A stretch of DNA of 64,000 nucleotides from Chloroflexota bacterium (lineage in GTDB: Bacteria; Chloroflexota; Anaerolineae; Promineifilales; Promineifilaceae): assembly GCA_017993775.1 (NCBI GenBank), contig JAGOMA010000013.1, positions 1-64,000 of the forward strand. Direction: 5' to 3'. The position numbers and the translations under genes were made by a program. Positions 1 to 8,834 of this stretch are shown piece by piece; the stretch's first letter is position 1, and each line of letters starts with the position of its first letter. The notes beneath the pieces are model-generated. The model saw only the letters and a list, made by a program, of their open reading frames with translations, was not told where the DNA came from and ran no database searches.

Positions 1-23
1 CCCCAGCCCCCAGCCCCCAATCT

Positions 24-956
24 CTATTTAAACACCACCCTCGGCTCTAATGCCAGCGTGCTTTCCCACCACGGCCGTATCCGGCCGCCGATGGGACGAC
101 CGACCCAGCGTTCCATGTCGTAAATAATGGGCCACAGTTTTTCAAAATCGACGCCGGTTCCCAATCCCATTTTGTAGGCCAGGAAAACCAGGTCTTCGGT
201 GGCCAGGTTGCCGGCCGCGCCGGGGGCGAAGGGGCAGCCGCCCAGGCCGCCCAGGCTGCTGTCGAAGATGCGCACGCCGGCTTGCAAGGCGGTGGTGGCG
301 TTGGCCAACCCCATGGCTTGCGTGTCGTGCAGGTGGACGGCCAGCCGGTTCATGTCCAGGCGGCGGCCCAAATCTTCCATGAGGCGGCCCACGGAAAGCG
401 GATCGGCGTGGCCGATGGTGTCGGCGATGGCCAGTTCGTCGGCGCCCAGTTCCCACAGTTTTTCGGCCATAGCGATGGTGCGGTACGGGTTAGTGCGCCC
501 TTCAAAGGGACACACCCAGGCGGTCATCACGTAAACCCGGGTCCAAATGCCTGCTTGTTTGGCCTGGGCGACCAGACTGCGGGTCATTACGAATGCTTCC
601 TGAGACGACATGCGGGTATTGTTCTGGCTGAAGCTCTCGCTCACCGATACGCCGCAGGCGATGGCCCGGCAGCCGGCGGCGACGGCGCGGTCATAGCCGC
701 GCTGGTTGAAGACGAGGCCGATGAATTGGGTGGGGTAACGGCCGTGTTTTTCCAGCGCCGTGGTCATTACTTCATCCGCATCAGCCATTTGGGGAACTGC
801 TTTGGGGTGTACAAAACTGGTTAGCTCGATGTATTGCAGCCCGGCATCGACAAGACCATCCACCAATCGGTTTTTGCGCGCCGTGCTGATGGGGTTGGCC
901 TCGTTTTGCAGGCCATCCCGTGGACCTACTTCATACACTTTGAAAAAATCGCTCAT
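24..956 (-). CDS. mvaB: Hydroxymethylglutaryl-CoA lyase
   Basis: Predicted to cleave 3-hydroxy-3-methylglutaryl-CoA to acetyl-CoA and acetoacetate, the last step of leucine breakdown, in the cytoplasm. The 310-residue product is a complete TIM-barrel lyase of the HMGL family. GPRDGLQNE is at residues 11-19, the metal-site HLHDT at 208-212, and the signature GGLGGCPFAPGAAGN at 236-250, with the catalytic cysteine at about C241. The ATG at 956 is preferred to an in-frame start 27 bases upstream because GGAGG lies about seven bases before it and the protein then begins directly at the barrel. No other leucine-degradation gene is next to it; its neighbour is a rhodanese on the same strand about 200 bp upstream. 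Isopropylmalate-type or homocitrate-type lyases are unlikely given the HMGL cysteine signature. Confidence 0.93.
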   Translation of the reverse strand: MSDFFKVYEVGPRDGLQNEANPISTARKNRLVDGLVDAGLQYIELTSFVHPKAVPQMADADEVMTTALEKHGRYPTQFIGLVFNQRGYDRAVAAGCRAIACGVSVSESFSQNNTRMSSQEAFVMTRSLVAQAKQAGIWTRVYVMTAWVCPFEGRTNPYRTIAMAEKLWELGADELAIADTIGHADPLSVGRLMEDLGRRLDMNRLAVHLHDTQAMGLANATTALQAGVRIFDSSLGGLGGCPFAPGAAGNLATEDLVFLAYKMGLGTGVDFEKLWPIIYDMERWVGRPIGGRIRPWWESTLALEPRVVFK

Positions 957-1044
957 AGTTTGTCCTCCGGGGACAGCACTCAATAAGCGGTTAAAAACGA
1001 AACAAGAGTCTAGCCCGTCAGGTTAAGTCCTGCGTATCGTAGCC

Positions 1045-1090
1045 GCGGTATCCCTACCACGTATTTCCCAAAACGCGGTAAGGATACCGC
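1045..1090. repeat. Imperfect intergenic inverted repeat
   Basis: Arms GCGGTATCCCTACC (1045-1058) and GGTAAGGATACCGC (1077-1090) pair at 13 of 14 positions around an 18-base loop, in the spacer between the rhodanese and HMG-CoA lyase genes. No T-run follows on either strand, so it is not an obvious terminator. The rest of 957-1162 shows nothing else. Confidence 0.6.
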
Positions 1091-1162
1091 AGCTGCAAAT
1101 TCTACGAATAAGACATGAAATTATTTTTGTAACAAAGGGCTAAGTATTTTTCGAGTGGCTGT

Positions 1163-1525
1163 TTAATACTGCCCAACCAAGGGATCGACTTCCAGGGCGT
1201 AGGCGTTAATGCCGCCTTCCAGGTTGAACACGTTTTGCCAACCTTGCCGCAGCAGCCACATCGTCACCTGGGCGCTGCGAATGCCATGGTGACACATTAC
1301 CACAATTTCCACCGTTTTATCGGCCAAAATCAAGTCGGGTAAAGCTGCGGGGCCACGACGAGAAAGCTCGCTCATAGGCGCACATTCTGTCTCGCCGGCC
1401 AGATTCGCTTGTTGATATTCCAGAGGTTCGCGCACGTCTAACAAGATGAATTGAGAGCTGCCAGTGCGGCGTTGGTTTAGTTTTTCGGCAACTTCGTGGA
1501 CGGAAATTTGGGGCAATGAAATCAT
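1163..1525 (-). CDS. Single-domain rhodanese-like protein
   Basis: A 120-residue cytoplasmic rhodanese, expected to carry sulfur as a persulfide or act as a sulfurtransferase. The active-site loop CHHGIRS starts at C78, which is the catalytic cysteine, and LLDVREPLEY at about 28-37 is the conserved rhodanese strand. The length fits a single-domain protein of the GlpE/PspE size class. The ATG at 1525 is chosen because AAAGGA lies about eight bases upstream; an earlier in-frame ATG at 1570 would add 15 residues with no domain content. The substrate and the physiological acceptor cannot be read from the sequence, and the neighbours give no clear pathway link. Confidence 0.88.
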   Translation of the reverse strand: MISLPQISVHEVAEKLNQRRTGSSQFILLDVREPLEYQQANLAGETECAPMSELSRRGPAALPDLILADKTVEIVVMCHHGIRSAQVTMWLLRQGWQNVFNLEGGINAYALEVDPLVGQY

Positions 1526-1675
1526 ACGCAGTTCCTTTGTATTGTGCGATACAGGCGGGAATCTGTGCAAAGTCTATCATAATCTCCTTGCTTAGAGTAT
1601 AACCAGAAATTGTGGCCCAGACCGGACAATTTTGGGAAAACAGACTGGTCTACGGTTAAATTGAAGTCTGTAGGC

Positions 1676-1742
1676 TGTAAGTGGTAAGCGGCAAATGGTA
1701 AGCGGTAAATGGTAAATGGTAAATGGTAAGTGGTAAGCGGAA
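1676..1742. repeat. Degenerate short tandem repeat in spacer
   Basis: A run of the heptamer-like unit GGTAAAT/GGTAAGC/GGTAAGT repeats about eight times. It occupies the 368-bp gap between the divergent rhodanese gene (start 1525) and the binding-protein gene at 1894. The same gap holds two ACGGCCGT palindromes (1803-1810, 1835-1842). No promoter is clear enough to call. Confidence 0.7.
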
Positions 1743-1893
1743 GCGGTTAGCTTTGGGTTGTGGGTTTTGGTTCTTGCTCTGGAAAATCTCCAGATCAGGG
1801 ATACGGCCGTCAGATGATAATAGTAGTAACTTATACGGCCGTTTTCTGGCACAATAGAGAGGTGATTTACCTAACTCAAAAGGAAATGCAGCG

Positions 1894-2829
1894 ATGTCTG
1901 ACCTGAACTTTAAATTCCTGGCCTTCCTTTTTTTTGCCGTTATCCTGGGCGCTTGTACCGCAACGGCCGTGCCCAGCCCCACCGCGCCGCCATCTGCCGC
2001 TAACGGCCGTACCCTCGTCATTGGCGATATTTCTGACGAAGCCGCCGAAACCATACGGGGAACCCAGCCCCTGGCCGATTACCTGGCCGCGCAGCTCAGC
2101 GAATATGGCATCACCAAAGGCGAAGTCAAAATTGCCCCCGACCTGGAAACCATGGTTTCGTGGATGCGCGATGGCCAGGTAGATTTATACTTCGACAGTC
2201 CATACCCTGCGCTGGTGATCAGCCAGGAGACCAATGCCATCCCCATCCTGCGCCGCCTGAAATTTGGCGTCGACCAGTATCACACCGTTTTTTTTAGCCG
2301 GGCGGACGCCAAGTTCACTTCCCCCGCTGACCTGAAGGGACAGATTGTGGTATTCGAAGAGCCATTTTCGACTTCCGGCTACATGCTGCCGCTCGCCTAC
2401 CTCATCCAGCAAGGGCTGCGGCCGGTGGAAAAGGCAGATTTAGACACGGCCGTTTCCCCCGACGAAGTGGGCTACGTATTCAGCACAGCCGACAACACCA
2501 CACTACAATGGGTTCTCAGCGGCCGAGCGCCAGTCGGCGTAACCGACAACGTCACCTTCAGCCGCCTGCCCGCCGAAACCCGGGCCGAACTGACTGTCTT
2601 TGCGACAACCAGCGATGTGCCCCGACAATTAGTCCTTGTCGCCGCCGGCATAGACGAAACCTTACGCGCCGCCCTCAAAAACGCGCTCTTGACCATGGAC
2701 GAGAATGAAGCTGGACAGGCCGCACTGGAAACCTTCCTCACGACCGAATTTACCGAATTCCCCGAAGGGCCAGAACACGCCCTGGCCGATATGCAAGCAT
2801 TGTATAGGCTGGTTCAAGAACAAGAATGA
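1894..2829 (+). CDS. PhnD-like periplasmic-binding lipoprotein
   Basis: A 311-residue extracytoplasmic ligand-binding protein resembling the phosphate/phosphite/phosphonate binding family (PhnD-like). Hydrophobic residues 7-20 end in a lipobox LGAC with the lipid cysteine at C21. The body has PhnD-type features: DLYFDSPYPALVI at about 92-104, an SPADLKGQIVVFEEP segment near 150-165 and a ligand-loop STSGYMLP after it. The stop codon overlaps the start of the hybrid kinase by four bases (ATGA), so the two are translationally coupled. No ABC permease or ATPase follows. The likely role is therefore to present a ligand to the membrane kinase rather than to feed a transporter. The ligand is unknown. 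Three ACGGCCGT palindromes lie in its reading frame, two of them inside the low-complexity linker after the lipobox. Confidence 0.82.
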   Translation: MSDLNFKFLAFLFFAVILGACTATAVPSPTAPPSAANGRTLVIGDISDEAAETIRGTQPLADYLAAQLSEYGITKGEVKIAPDLETMVSWMRDGQVDLYFDSPYPALVISQETNAIPILRRLKFGVDQYHTVFFSRADAKFTSPADLKGQIVVFEEPFSTSGYMLPLAYLIQQGLRPVEKADLDTAVSPDEVGYVFSTADNTTLQWVLSGRAPVGVTDNVTFSRLPAETRAELTVFATTSDVPRQLVLVAAGIDETLRAALKNALLTMDENEAGQAALETFLTTEFTEFPEGPEHALADMQALYRLVQEQE

Positions 2830-5072
2830 TCATTCAGGCATGGAAACGGCTGCCCCTGGCCGTTAAGTTAACCTTCATCATCACCTTCATCGTCGTCCTG
2901 GTTGTGGCGATGCTCACGACGCTTTCTGTGCGCCGCGAAAGACAAACCTTTCAACGAGAATTGGAGCAGCAGGCCAAACTATTGCTGGACACACTTTCCG
3001 CCAGCAGCGCGGATTCGTTATATTTTCTGGATGGCGATTTCCTGGCCGATTTGATGGAAAATATGGGCAAATTCGAGGTGGTGACCTTTGGCCGGATTTA
3101 CGACGCCGACGGCCGTGTCGTCGCCGACGCCCTCAACCCGGACGCCCGTTTTACCATCAGCCCTGATCCTTTTGGACAGCAGCTCTTGCAAAGCGAAGGC
3201 GTCATTTTTGATTGGCGGGCCGATCAACTCATTGCCGGGCAGGCTGTGCAAGTGGGCGCGCAGCGCATCGGCGCGGTCAGCGTAGGGCTGCCCACGGCCC
3301 CGCTCACAGCCAAGCTAGATTATCTCGGCCAACAAGTCACCATCGTCGCTTTCATCGTCATCCTGGTGGGCATGACGCTGGCGCTGCTGTTCAGCCGCTC
3401 CATCACCGATCCCTTGCAGGACATGATCAAAGCTACCCAGCGCATTCAGGGCGGCGACCTTTCCTATCACCTGCAAACCGCCAGCGGCGATGAATTAGCG
3501 CAGCTCGCTTCCCACTTCAATGAGATGACCGACCAACTCGCCCATACGCTCAATCAAATGGAAGCCGAAATTGAGGAGCGCAAACGCGCACAGGCGGACC
3601 TGGAATTAGCCAAAGAAGCCGCCGAAACCGCGAACCGCGCCAAAAGCACCTTTCTGGCAAACATGAGCCATGAACTGCGCACGCCCTTAAACGCTATTTT
3701 GGGGTTTTCAGAATTGATGGCCCGCGATCAGGCCATCGCCAACCAGCACTACGAAAACCTGCAAGCCATCAGCCGCAGCGGCGAGCATTTGTTGAGTCTG
3801 ATCAATCAAGTGCTAGACATGTCGAAAATCGAAGCCGGCCGCATGACCATTAGCGAGCGCGATTTTGATCTGTACCGCCTGTTGACCGACCTGGAGATGA
3901 TGTTTCACCTGAAGGCGCAAGAAAATCGCGTGCGGTTGATTGTGGAACGCCACCCGGAAGTGCCGCAGCACATTCGCAGCGACGAAATAAAACTGCGCCA
4001 AATTTTGATCAATTTACTCAATAATGCGTTTAAGTTTACAAAAGAGGGGTATGTGATGCTGCGGGTGGATTGTCGGCGGGAAACGGCCGTTTCCCATTCC
4101 CCTCCCACCTACACCCTCATGTTTACCGTCGAAGACACCGGCACCGGCATCGAACCCGACGAAATCGGCCATCTGTTTGACGCCTTCGCCCAAACCAAAA
4201 CCGGACGCGACCTGGGCGGCGGCACCGGTCTGGGGCTTTCCCTCAGCCGCCAATTTGCGCAGCTTCTCGGCGGCGACCTGACCGCCCGCAACGTCCGAGA
4301 CGAGATAGGGTTCGGGGCTATATTCCAATTTCAAATCCTTGTGAGTTTGGTAGAGGGCAGTTTTTCTACCAGCTACCCGCCGCCGCCGCCGCACCAGATT
4401 ATCGGTCTGGAGCCAGGGCAACCCGATTATCGACTGCTCATCGTGGACGATAATTACGATAACCGGCTGGTGCTGGCGCGTCTGTTGGCGCCGCTGGGGT
4501 TTGCCATCCGCCAGGCGGAAAACGGCAAACAGGCGGTGGAACAATGGCACGCCTGGCGGCCTCATCTCATCTGGATGGACCTGCACATGCCGGAAATGGA
4601 TGGCCTGACAGCCAGTCGGCGCATCAAAGCCCACCCCCATGGCCAGGAAACCATCATCATTGCCACAACGGCGACGGCGTTCACGGTAAATATCGAAGAC
4701 ATCACCAACTCTGGTTGTAATGACTTTATCCGCAAACCGGCGCAGGCAAACGAGATCTTCGAGGTTTTACAGCGGCATTTGGGTGTAAGATATGTGCATG
4801 GCGCACAGGGGAACCAACGGTACACGGCCGTTTCCCCCCTCGCTCAATCTTCCGACACCGCCCTCAGCGAGGCGATTGCCCAATTACCACCCGGCCTGAT
4901 CGTTGGCTTACAGCAAGCCGCCACCCAAACCGACATGACGGCCGTGGCCAATTACCTGCAACAAATTCAACAACAAGACGCCGCTGTGGCCGAATTCTTA
5001 AAAAACCTGGCCGATCGATTTGAATATGACAAAATCCTAACGCTTGTGAAAGCCCAAAAACTCACTCCCTAA
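2826..5072 (+). CDS. Membrane hybrid sensor histidine kinase
   Basis: A 748-residue hybrid kinase. Transmembrane helices are at about 12-32 and 170-190 and flank an extracytoplasmic sensor of about 135 residues. A HAMP domain (about 190-245), a short coiled coil, and HisKA with SHELRTP (phospho-accepting His at H282) follow. The HATPase shows LINLLNNAFKF, DTGTGIEPDE and GGGTGLGLS. A C-terminal receiver has LIVDDN, phospho-accepting Asp at D585 (WMDLHMPEMDG) and RKP. The final 80 residues are helical and could be a degenerate phosphotransfer-like tail. It is coupled by a four-base overlap to the PhnD-like lipoprotein and followed six bases later by a receiver-kinase, giving a three-gene signalling unit. 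An 18-bp perfect palindrome (4078-4095) encodes a loop between the N and G boxes. Confidence 0.92.
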   Translation: MIIQAWKRLPLAVKLTFIITFIVVLVVAMLTTLSVRRERQTFQRELEQQAKLLLDTLSASSADSLYFLDGDFLADLMENMGKFEVVTFGRIYDADGRVVADALNPDARFTISPDPFGQQLLQSEGVIFDWRADQLIAGQAVQVGAQRIGAVSVGLPTAPLTAKLDYLGQQVTIVAFIVILVGMTLALLFSRSITDPLQDMIKATQRIQGGDLSYHLQTASGDELAQLASHFNEMTDQLAHTLNQMEAEIEERKRAQADLELAKEAAETANRAKSTFLANMSHELRTPLNAILGFSELMARDQAIANQHYENLQAISRSGEHLLSLINQVLDMSKIEAGRMTISERDFDLYRLLTDLEMMFHLKAQENRVRLIVERHPEVPQHIRSDEIKLRQILINLLNNAFKFTKEGYVMLRVDCRRETAVSHSPPTYTLMFTVEDTGTGIEPDEIGHLFDAFAQTKTGRDLGGGTGLGLSLSRQFAQLLGGDLTARNVRDEIGFGAIFQFQILVSLVEGSFSTSYPPPPPHQIIGLEPGQPDYRLLIVDDNYDNRLVLARLLAPLGFAIRQAENGKQAVEQWHAWRPHLIWMDLHMPEMDGLTASRRIKAHPHGQETIIIATTATAFTVNIEDITNSGCNDFIRKPAQANEIFEVLQRHLGVRYVHGAQGNQRYTAVSPLAQSSDTALSEAIAQLPPGLIVGLQQAATQTDMTAVANYLQQIQQQDAAVAEFLKNLADRFEYDKILTLVKAQKLTP
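4078..4095. repeat. Longest perfect ACGGCCGT-centred palindrome
   Basis: GGGAAACGGCCGTTTCCC is an 18-bp perfect palindrome inside the hybrid kinase gene, reading as the loop residues R-E-T-A-V-S. It is the best extended example of the dispersed family and falls between two conserved kinase boxes, where an insertion would be tolerated. Confidence 0.85.
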
Positions 5073-5078
5073 CCCACC

Positions 5079-6158
5079 ATGCAACGAATCGCTAAAAACA
5101 TTCTGGTTGTTGATGATAATGCCACCAATTTACGGCTTCTGGTGAACATCTTATCCTCGGCCGGCTACGTGGTACGGCCGGCGCGCAGCGGAGCCATTGC
5201 GCTGGCTTCCATCTACGCTGCCCTGCCCGACCTCATCTTGCTGGACGTGATGATGCCCGAAATGGACGGCTATGAAGTGTGCCGCCGCCTGAAAGAAGAT
5301 GAACATACCCGCGATATTCCCGTCATTTTTATCAGCGCCCTCAACGATTTGGAGGAAAAGGTTAAATCGTTCGCCCTGGGGGCAGTCGATTACATCCCCA
5401 AACCCTTTCACGCCGAAGAAGTTCTGGCGCGCATCAACACCCACCTCACCATCCGCCATTTGCAAAACGACCTGATGGACCAGATTGCCGAACTGGACGC
5501 CTTTGCCCATACCGTCGCCCATGATCTCAAAAGTCCGCTGGCGCTCGTCACCGGTTTTGCCGACCTGCTACTCGAGGACAACGCCACTCTGACGCAAGAC
5601 CAGCAGCATTTGTACCTGGACAAAATTCAAAAAGCCGGAAAGAAAGCCGTGAATATCATCGATGAATTGCTGCTTCTGGCCAGCGTTCACCGGCAAGATG
5701 TGCAGCTAACGCCCATCAATATGGCGCAAGTCTTGCTGCAAGCGCAAGATCGCCTCTATGGGGAATTCCGCGAAGATACGGAGATTGTGCAGCCGGAAAA
5801 TTGGCCAGAGGCGTTGGGTTACGCGCCGTGGCTGGAAGAAGTCTGGGTCAATTATCTGAGCAATGCGCTGAAATATGGGGGACGGCCGTTGCGCCTGGTT
5901 TTAGGCGCAGAACCATTAGCCGACGGCCAGATTCGCTTTTGGATTCGTGATAATGGGCCGGGCATCCCCGCCCAACAGCAAAATGCCCTGTTTACCGAAT
6001 TTGTCCGCATCAGCGAGAGTAAGGGAGAAGGTTACGGCCTGGGGCTGTCTATCGTGCGGCGCATTATCGAAAAATTATCTGGCCGGGTTGGCGTTGTCAG
6101 CCAGGAAGGTAAAGGGAGCGAGTTTTATTTTACGCTCCCGGCAGGGGCAGAGGAATAG
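5079..6158 (+). CDS. Receiver-headed histidine kinase
   Basis: A 359-residue soluble protein with an N-terminal receiver (about 6-125: VVDDN, phospho-acceptor D56 in LLDVMMPEMDG, conserved KPF near 110). A HisKA domain follows with AHDLKSP, phospho-accepting His at H148, then a HATPase with NYLSNALKYGG, DNGPGIP and GYGLGLSIVRR. This order (receiver first, kinase second) is typical of secondary kinases that are switched by an upstream kinase. It lies six bases after the membrane hybrid kinase in the same direction, so a relay from PhnD-like protein to hybrid kinase to this protein is a reasonable inference. No DNA-binding output domain is encoded nearby, so the final target is not visible. Confidence 0.9.
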   Translation: MQRIAKNILVVDDNATNLRLLVNILSSAGYVVRPARSGAIALASIYAALPDLILLDVMMPEMDGYEVCRRLKEDEHTRDIPVIFISALNDLEEKVKSFALGAVDYIPKPFHAEEVLARINTHLTIRHLQNDLMDQIAELDAFAHTVAHDLKSPLALVTGFADLLLEDNATLTQDQQHLYLDKIQKAGKKAVNIIDELLLLASVHRQDVQLTPINMAQVLLQAQDRLYGEFREDTEIVQPENWPEALGYAPWLEEVWVNYLSNALKYGGRPLRLVLGAEPLADGQIRFWIRDNGPGIPAQQQNALFTEFVRISESKGEGYGLGLSIVRRIIEKLSGRVGVVSQEGKGSEFYFTLPAGAEE

Positions 6159-6159
6159 G

Positions 6160-6238
6160 TGGGAGACGGGGAGATTAGCAGATTGGTAGAAGGGGAGATG
6201 GGAGATTGGAGATTGGAGGGGTAGGGTCCAATCTCCAA
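6160..6238. repeat. Degenerate GAGATTGG-type repeat
   Basis: The gap between two convergent genes consists almost wholly of G-A-rich units such as GGGAGATTGGAGATTGGAG, followed by CCAATCTCCAA, so it can fold back on itself. Related tracts recur at 13160-13245, 14281-14352, 25474-25546 and 55562-55655. Confidence 0.7.
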
Positions 6239-6245
6239 TTTTTTG

Positions 6246-7601
6246 TTATAGGGGCAAGCCGTTTTGGGCGATGACGCTCTGATACCAGCGGGCGCTGTCT
6301 TTGAGCAAACGCTGCTGCGTGGCAAAATCGATCCACACCAGACCAAAGCGCTGCCGGTAGCCCTCGGCCCACTCAAAATTATCCATCAGCGACCAGACAA
6401 AATAACCGGCCAGGGGCACGCCATTTTGCCTTGCCCGATGGGCGGCCAGGAAATGAGCTTGCAAGTAGTCGATGCGGCGTTGATCGGCGATACGGCCGTT
6501 CTCGTCCGGCCCATCGGCATAGCTGCACCCATTCTCCGTGACATAAATTTTGGGCGCCTGATACTCAAAATGCAGCCGGTTCAAGAGCTGATACAGACCG
6601 TCGGGGTACACTTCCCAGCCCATATCCGTATGCTCCTCGGCCGGCGCGGCGACGATGACGTGGGGCAAATTGTCGGCCACGTCGTGATCGCGCACGACAA
6701 TGCGGGTGTAATAATTGATGCCCAGGAAATCAATGGGCGCAGCAATGGCGTCCAGATCGCCCGGTTGGACGAAATCGAATCCGCGCGGGAAATGGGGGGC
6801 GTATACGGCCGTTGCATCAGCCGGATACCCACGACCAAAAACCGGGTCCAAAAACCAGCGGTTAAACGTGCCATCCAACTGGCGGGCCAGCTTTTGGTCG
6901 GCGGCACTGGGCGAAGCCGCCTGTACATGCATCAAGTTCAGCGTAATGCCCACGTCGGCGTTTGGGCTGTTCTGGCGCAGCACCGGCACACTCCAGCCAT
7001 GCGCCAGCAGCAGGTGATGAGCAGCCCGCACCGCCTGCGCCGTATCCTGCACACCCGGGGCATGGACGCCGGAATCGTACCCCATCATGGATGAAACCCA
7101 CGGCTCGTTAAAGGTAATCCAATGCGTCACGCGGTCGCCCAAACGACGCGAAACCACATCGGCATAATTCACAAACGCTTCGGCCGTCGCCCGCGCCGGC
7201 CAGCCCCCGGCGTCTTCCAACACCTGGGGCATATCCCAATGGTAGAGTGTCACAAACGGCGTGATGTTGGCCGCGAGCAAAGAATCGACCAACCGGTCGT
7301 AAAAGGCCAATCCGGGCTGGTTGATGGGGCCACGGCCGTTTGGCAGCACGCGCGGCCAGGCAACGGAAAACCGGTAGGCGCTAACGCCCAGGCTGGCCAT
7401 CAGGGCCACATCTTCCGGGTAACGGTGATAATGGTCACAGGCAATATCGCCGGTGTCGCCGTCTTTGGTTTTGCCCGGCGTATGGGAAAAACGATCCCAA
7501 ATGGATTCGCTCTTGCCATCTGCCAATGGCGCGCCCTCAATTTGATAGGAGGATGTGGCGGTCCCCCATAAAAAGTCAGCGGGAAATTGAATTGTGGTCA
7601 T
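6246..7601 (-). CDS. GH1 family beta-glucosidase
   Basis: A complete 451-residue glycoside hydrolase family 1 enzyme, expected to release glucose (or galactose/fucose) from beta-linked oligosaccharides in the cytoplasm; no signal peptide is visible. The acid/base glutamate is E166 in TFNEPW and the nucleophile is E356 in YVTENG. Other family marks are FLWGTATSSYQIEG at 10-23, the YHWDMP stretch at 120-125 and NFEWAEGY near 408-415. The ATG at 7601 has AAGGAAA just upstream. The next gene on the same strand (7661-8560) is an aldose-epimerase-fold protein about 60 bp upstream, suggesting a carbohydrate-utilisation pair. The exact sugar cannot be deduced. The window's sugar ABC importer lies 20 kb away. 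Confidence 0.95.
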   Translation of the reverse strand: MTTIQFPADFLWGTATSSYQIEGAPLADGKSESIWDRFSHTPGKTKDGDTGDIACDHYHRYPEDVALMASLGVSAYRFSVAWPRVLPNGRGPINQPGLAFYDRLVDSLLAANITPFVTLYHWDMPQVLEDAGGWPARATAEAFVNYADVVSRRLGDRVTHWITFNEPWVSSMMGYDSGVHAPGVQDTAQAVRAAHHLLLAHGWSVPVLRQNSPNADVGITLNLMHVQAASPSAADQKLARQLDGTFNRWFLDPVFGRGYPADATAVYAPHFPRGFDFVQPGDLDAIAAPIDFLGINYYTRIVVRDHDVADNLPHVIVAAPAEEHTDMGWEVYPDGLYQLLNRLHFEYQAPKIYVTENGCSYADGPDENGRIADQRRIDYLQAHFLAAHRARQNGVPLAGYFVWSLMDNFEWAEGYRQRFGLVWIDFATQQRLLKDSARWYQSVIAQNGLPL

Positions 7602-7660
7602 TGTTTCCTTTTTTGTTCGGCAAAAATTCGTGCGGCTGGGCCGAATTTTCAGTCGGGTTG

Positions 7661-8560
7661 TCAGTCGCCTAAAAAGCGGGCGATTAAATCTCGGATGTCG
7701 GCAGGGGTGTGAGACGGTTTGATGGGGTGGTGGAGTTCCCAGGTTTCGCGGTGGCTAATGCTTTGGCCGGGCTGAACAACCGTGAGCGGCCCTAACGATT
7801 CCAGCTCCAGACATTGGTTGTTGGCGTATATTTCGGCGTTGCAGCCAAAATCAGGATGGGCACGGCCGTCTAGCACATCAAACCGCTTCACAAATAATAC
7901 ATCATCCAGGCAGTAGGCCAGCCAGCCCTGCCGGTTAAACGTGCCAATTTTCACCGGCTCCGCCAAAATTGTCGGTCCCACCAGGACAAAATCGTCGATG
8001 AGATGCAGGCGCGGGTCGGCCAATTGGGTGTAGGGCCACAGGGTAAGCTGGCGATTGGGCAGCAGCCCATCCGCATCCAACGCGCCAACCTGCTGTGGCA
8101 GCACGGCCGTTCCGCCCAAACGCATCTGGGTAATGGCCCAGGGGGCCAGTTCCACCGGCCACACGCCGTTGTTGAGCAGGGTATGCTTGAGAATCAGGCC
8201 GGGGGCATCCTCGCGCAGCGTCACGGTAATCGATTTGCGGATTCCCGTTTCCGGTTCTTGGGGCGCGGTCAGCCGCACCCCGCCCGGCAGCTCGGTAATG
8301 GTCAGGCCGTCGTTATCGGGCATGTAGGTGCGGGCCATGGTTTCCGGCGCGTGCCACAACCGATGACCGCCGCGAATGTTGAAACGGCCGTGCGCCGTCT
8401 CCCAGAAGTTCTCTGGCGTTTCGGCCAACAAATTTTTGTCCGATCCGGCCACAAACAAACGCACCAGCCGCGGACCGGCCTCAGCCAGATACTCCAGGCG
8501 AATCCATTTGTTCTCCAGGCTGCTTGTGGGCAAGCCATAAAAATCACCACTCATCTTCAT
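7661..8560 (-). CDS. Aldose-epimerase-fold protein (DUF4380-like)
   Basis: A 299-residue protein with the beta-sandwich sequence pattern of galactose-mutarotase-like proteins, closest in feel to DUF4380. There is an N-terminal segment ENKWIRLEYLAEAGPRLVRL, then GGHRLWHAPE at about 64-73, paired strands, and a C-terminal NNQCLELESLGPLTVVQPG followed by HRETWEL. Family members bind or modify sugars, but a catalytic His/Glu pair cannot be assigned with certainty here. It is on the same strand as, and about 60 bp upstream of, the GH1 beta-glucosidase, consistent with handling the released sugar. The start at 8560 is supported by GGAAGG upstream; a second in-frame ATG two codons later is possible. 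Confidence 0.7.
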   Translation of the reverse strand: MKMSGDFYGLPTSSLENKWIRLEYLAEAGPRLVRLFVAGSDKNLLAETPENFWETAHGRFNIRGGHRLWHAPETMARTYMPDNDGLTITELPGGVRLTAPQEPETGIRKSITVTLREDAPGLILKHTLLNNGVWPVELAPWAITQMRLGGTAVLPQQVGALDADGLLPNRQLTLWPYTQLADPRLHLIDDFVLVGPTILAEPVKIGTFNRQGWLAYCLDDVLFVKRFDVLDGRAHPDFGCNAEIYANNQCLELESLGPLTVVQPGQSISHRETWELHHPIKPSHTPADIRDLIARFLGD

Positions 8561-8587
8561 ATTCTTCCTTCCTTCAAAATATCGGCC

Positions 8588-8649
8588 AAGACCCCAAGGG
8601 TCTGATACTCAAATAACCCAAATTCTCAAGATCAAACCCTTGGGGTTTT
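8588..8649. repeat. CCCYAAGGG hairpin, copy 1
   Basis: Left arm around AAGACCCCAAGGG (8588-8600) and right arm around AAACCCTTGGGG (8634-8645) form a long-loop inverted repeat upstream of the epimerase-like gene. It is one of seven related elements in the window (9604, 21711, 35913, 44810, 46492, 54530). Confidence 0.75.
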
Positions 8650-8710
8650 GGCGGTTGACCTGGCCAAAAATATCACAATCCGTCTGGCGCGCCTATGGTA
8701 ATTTTGTGGG

Positions 8711-8826
8711 GATTTGCGATTTACGATTTGCGATTTGCGATTAGGGACTTTATCCATCTCGCCTCTCCACTCCGCATTCCGCACTCCGCATTCCGCATTC
8801 CGCACTCCGCACTCCGCACTCCGCAC
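8711..8826. repeat. Two simple tandem repeats in spacer
   Basis: 8711-8743 is a GATTTGCG/GATTTACG degenerate repeat. 8771-8826 is eight tandem copies of the heptamer TCCGCAT/TCCGCAC. Together they fill most of the 364-bp gap before the TetR gene, ahead of its promoter. Confidence 0.85.
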
Positions 8827-8834
8827 TGGCTTGA

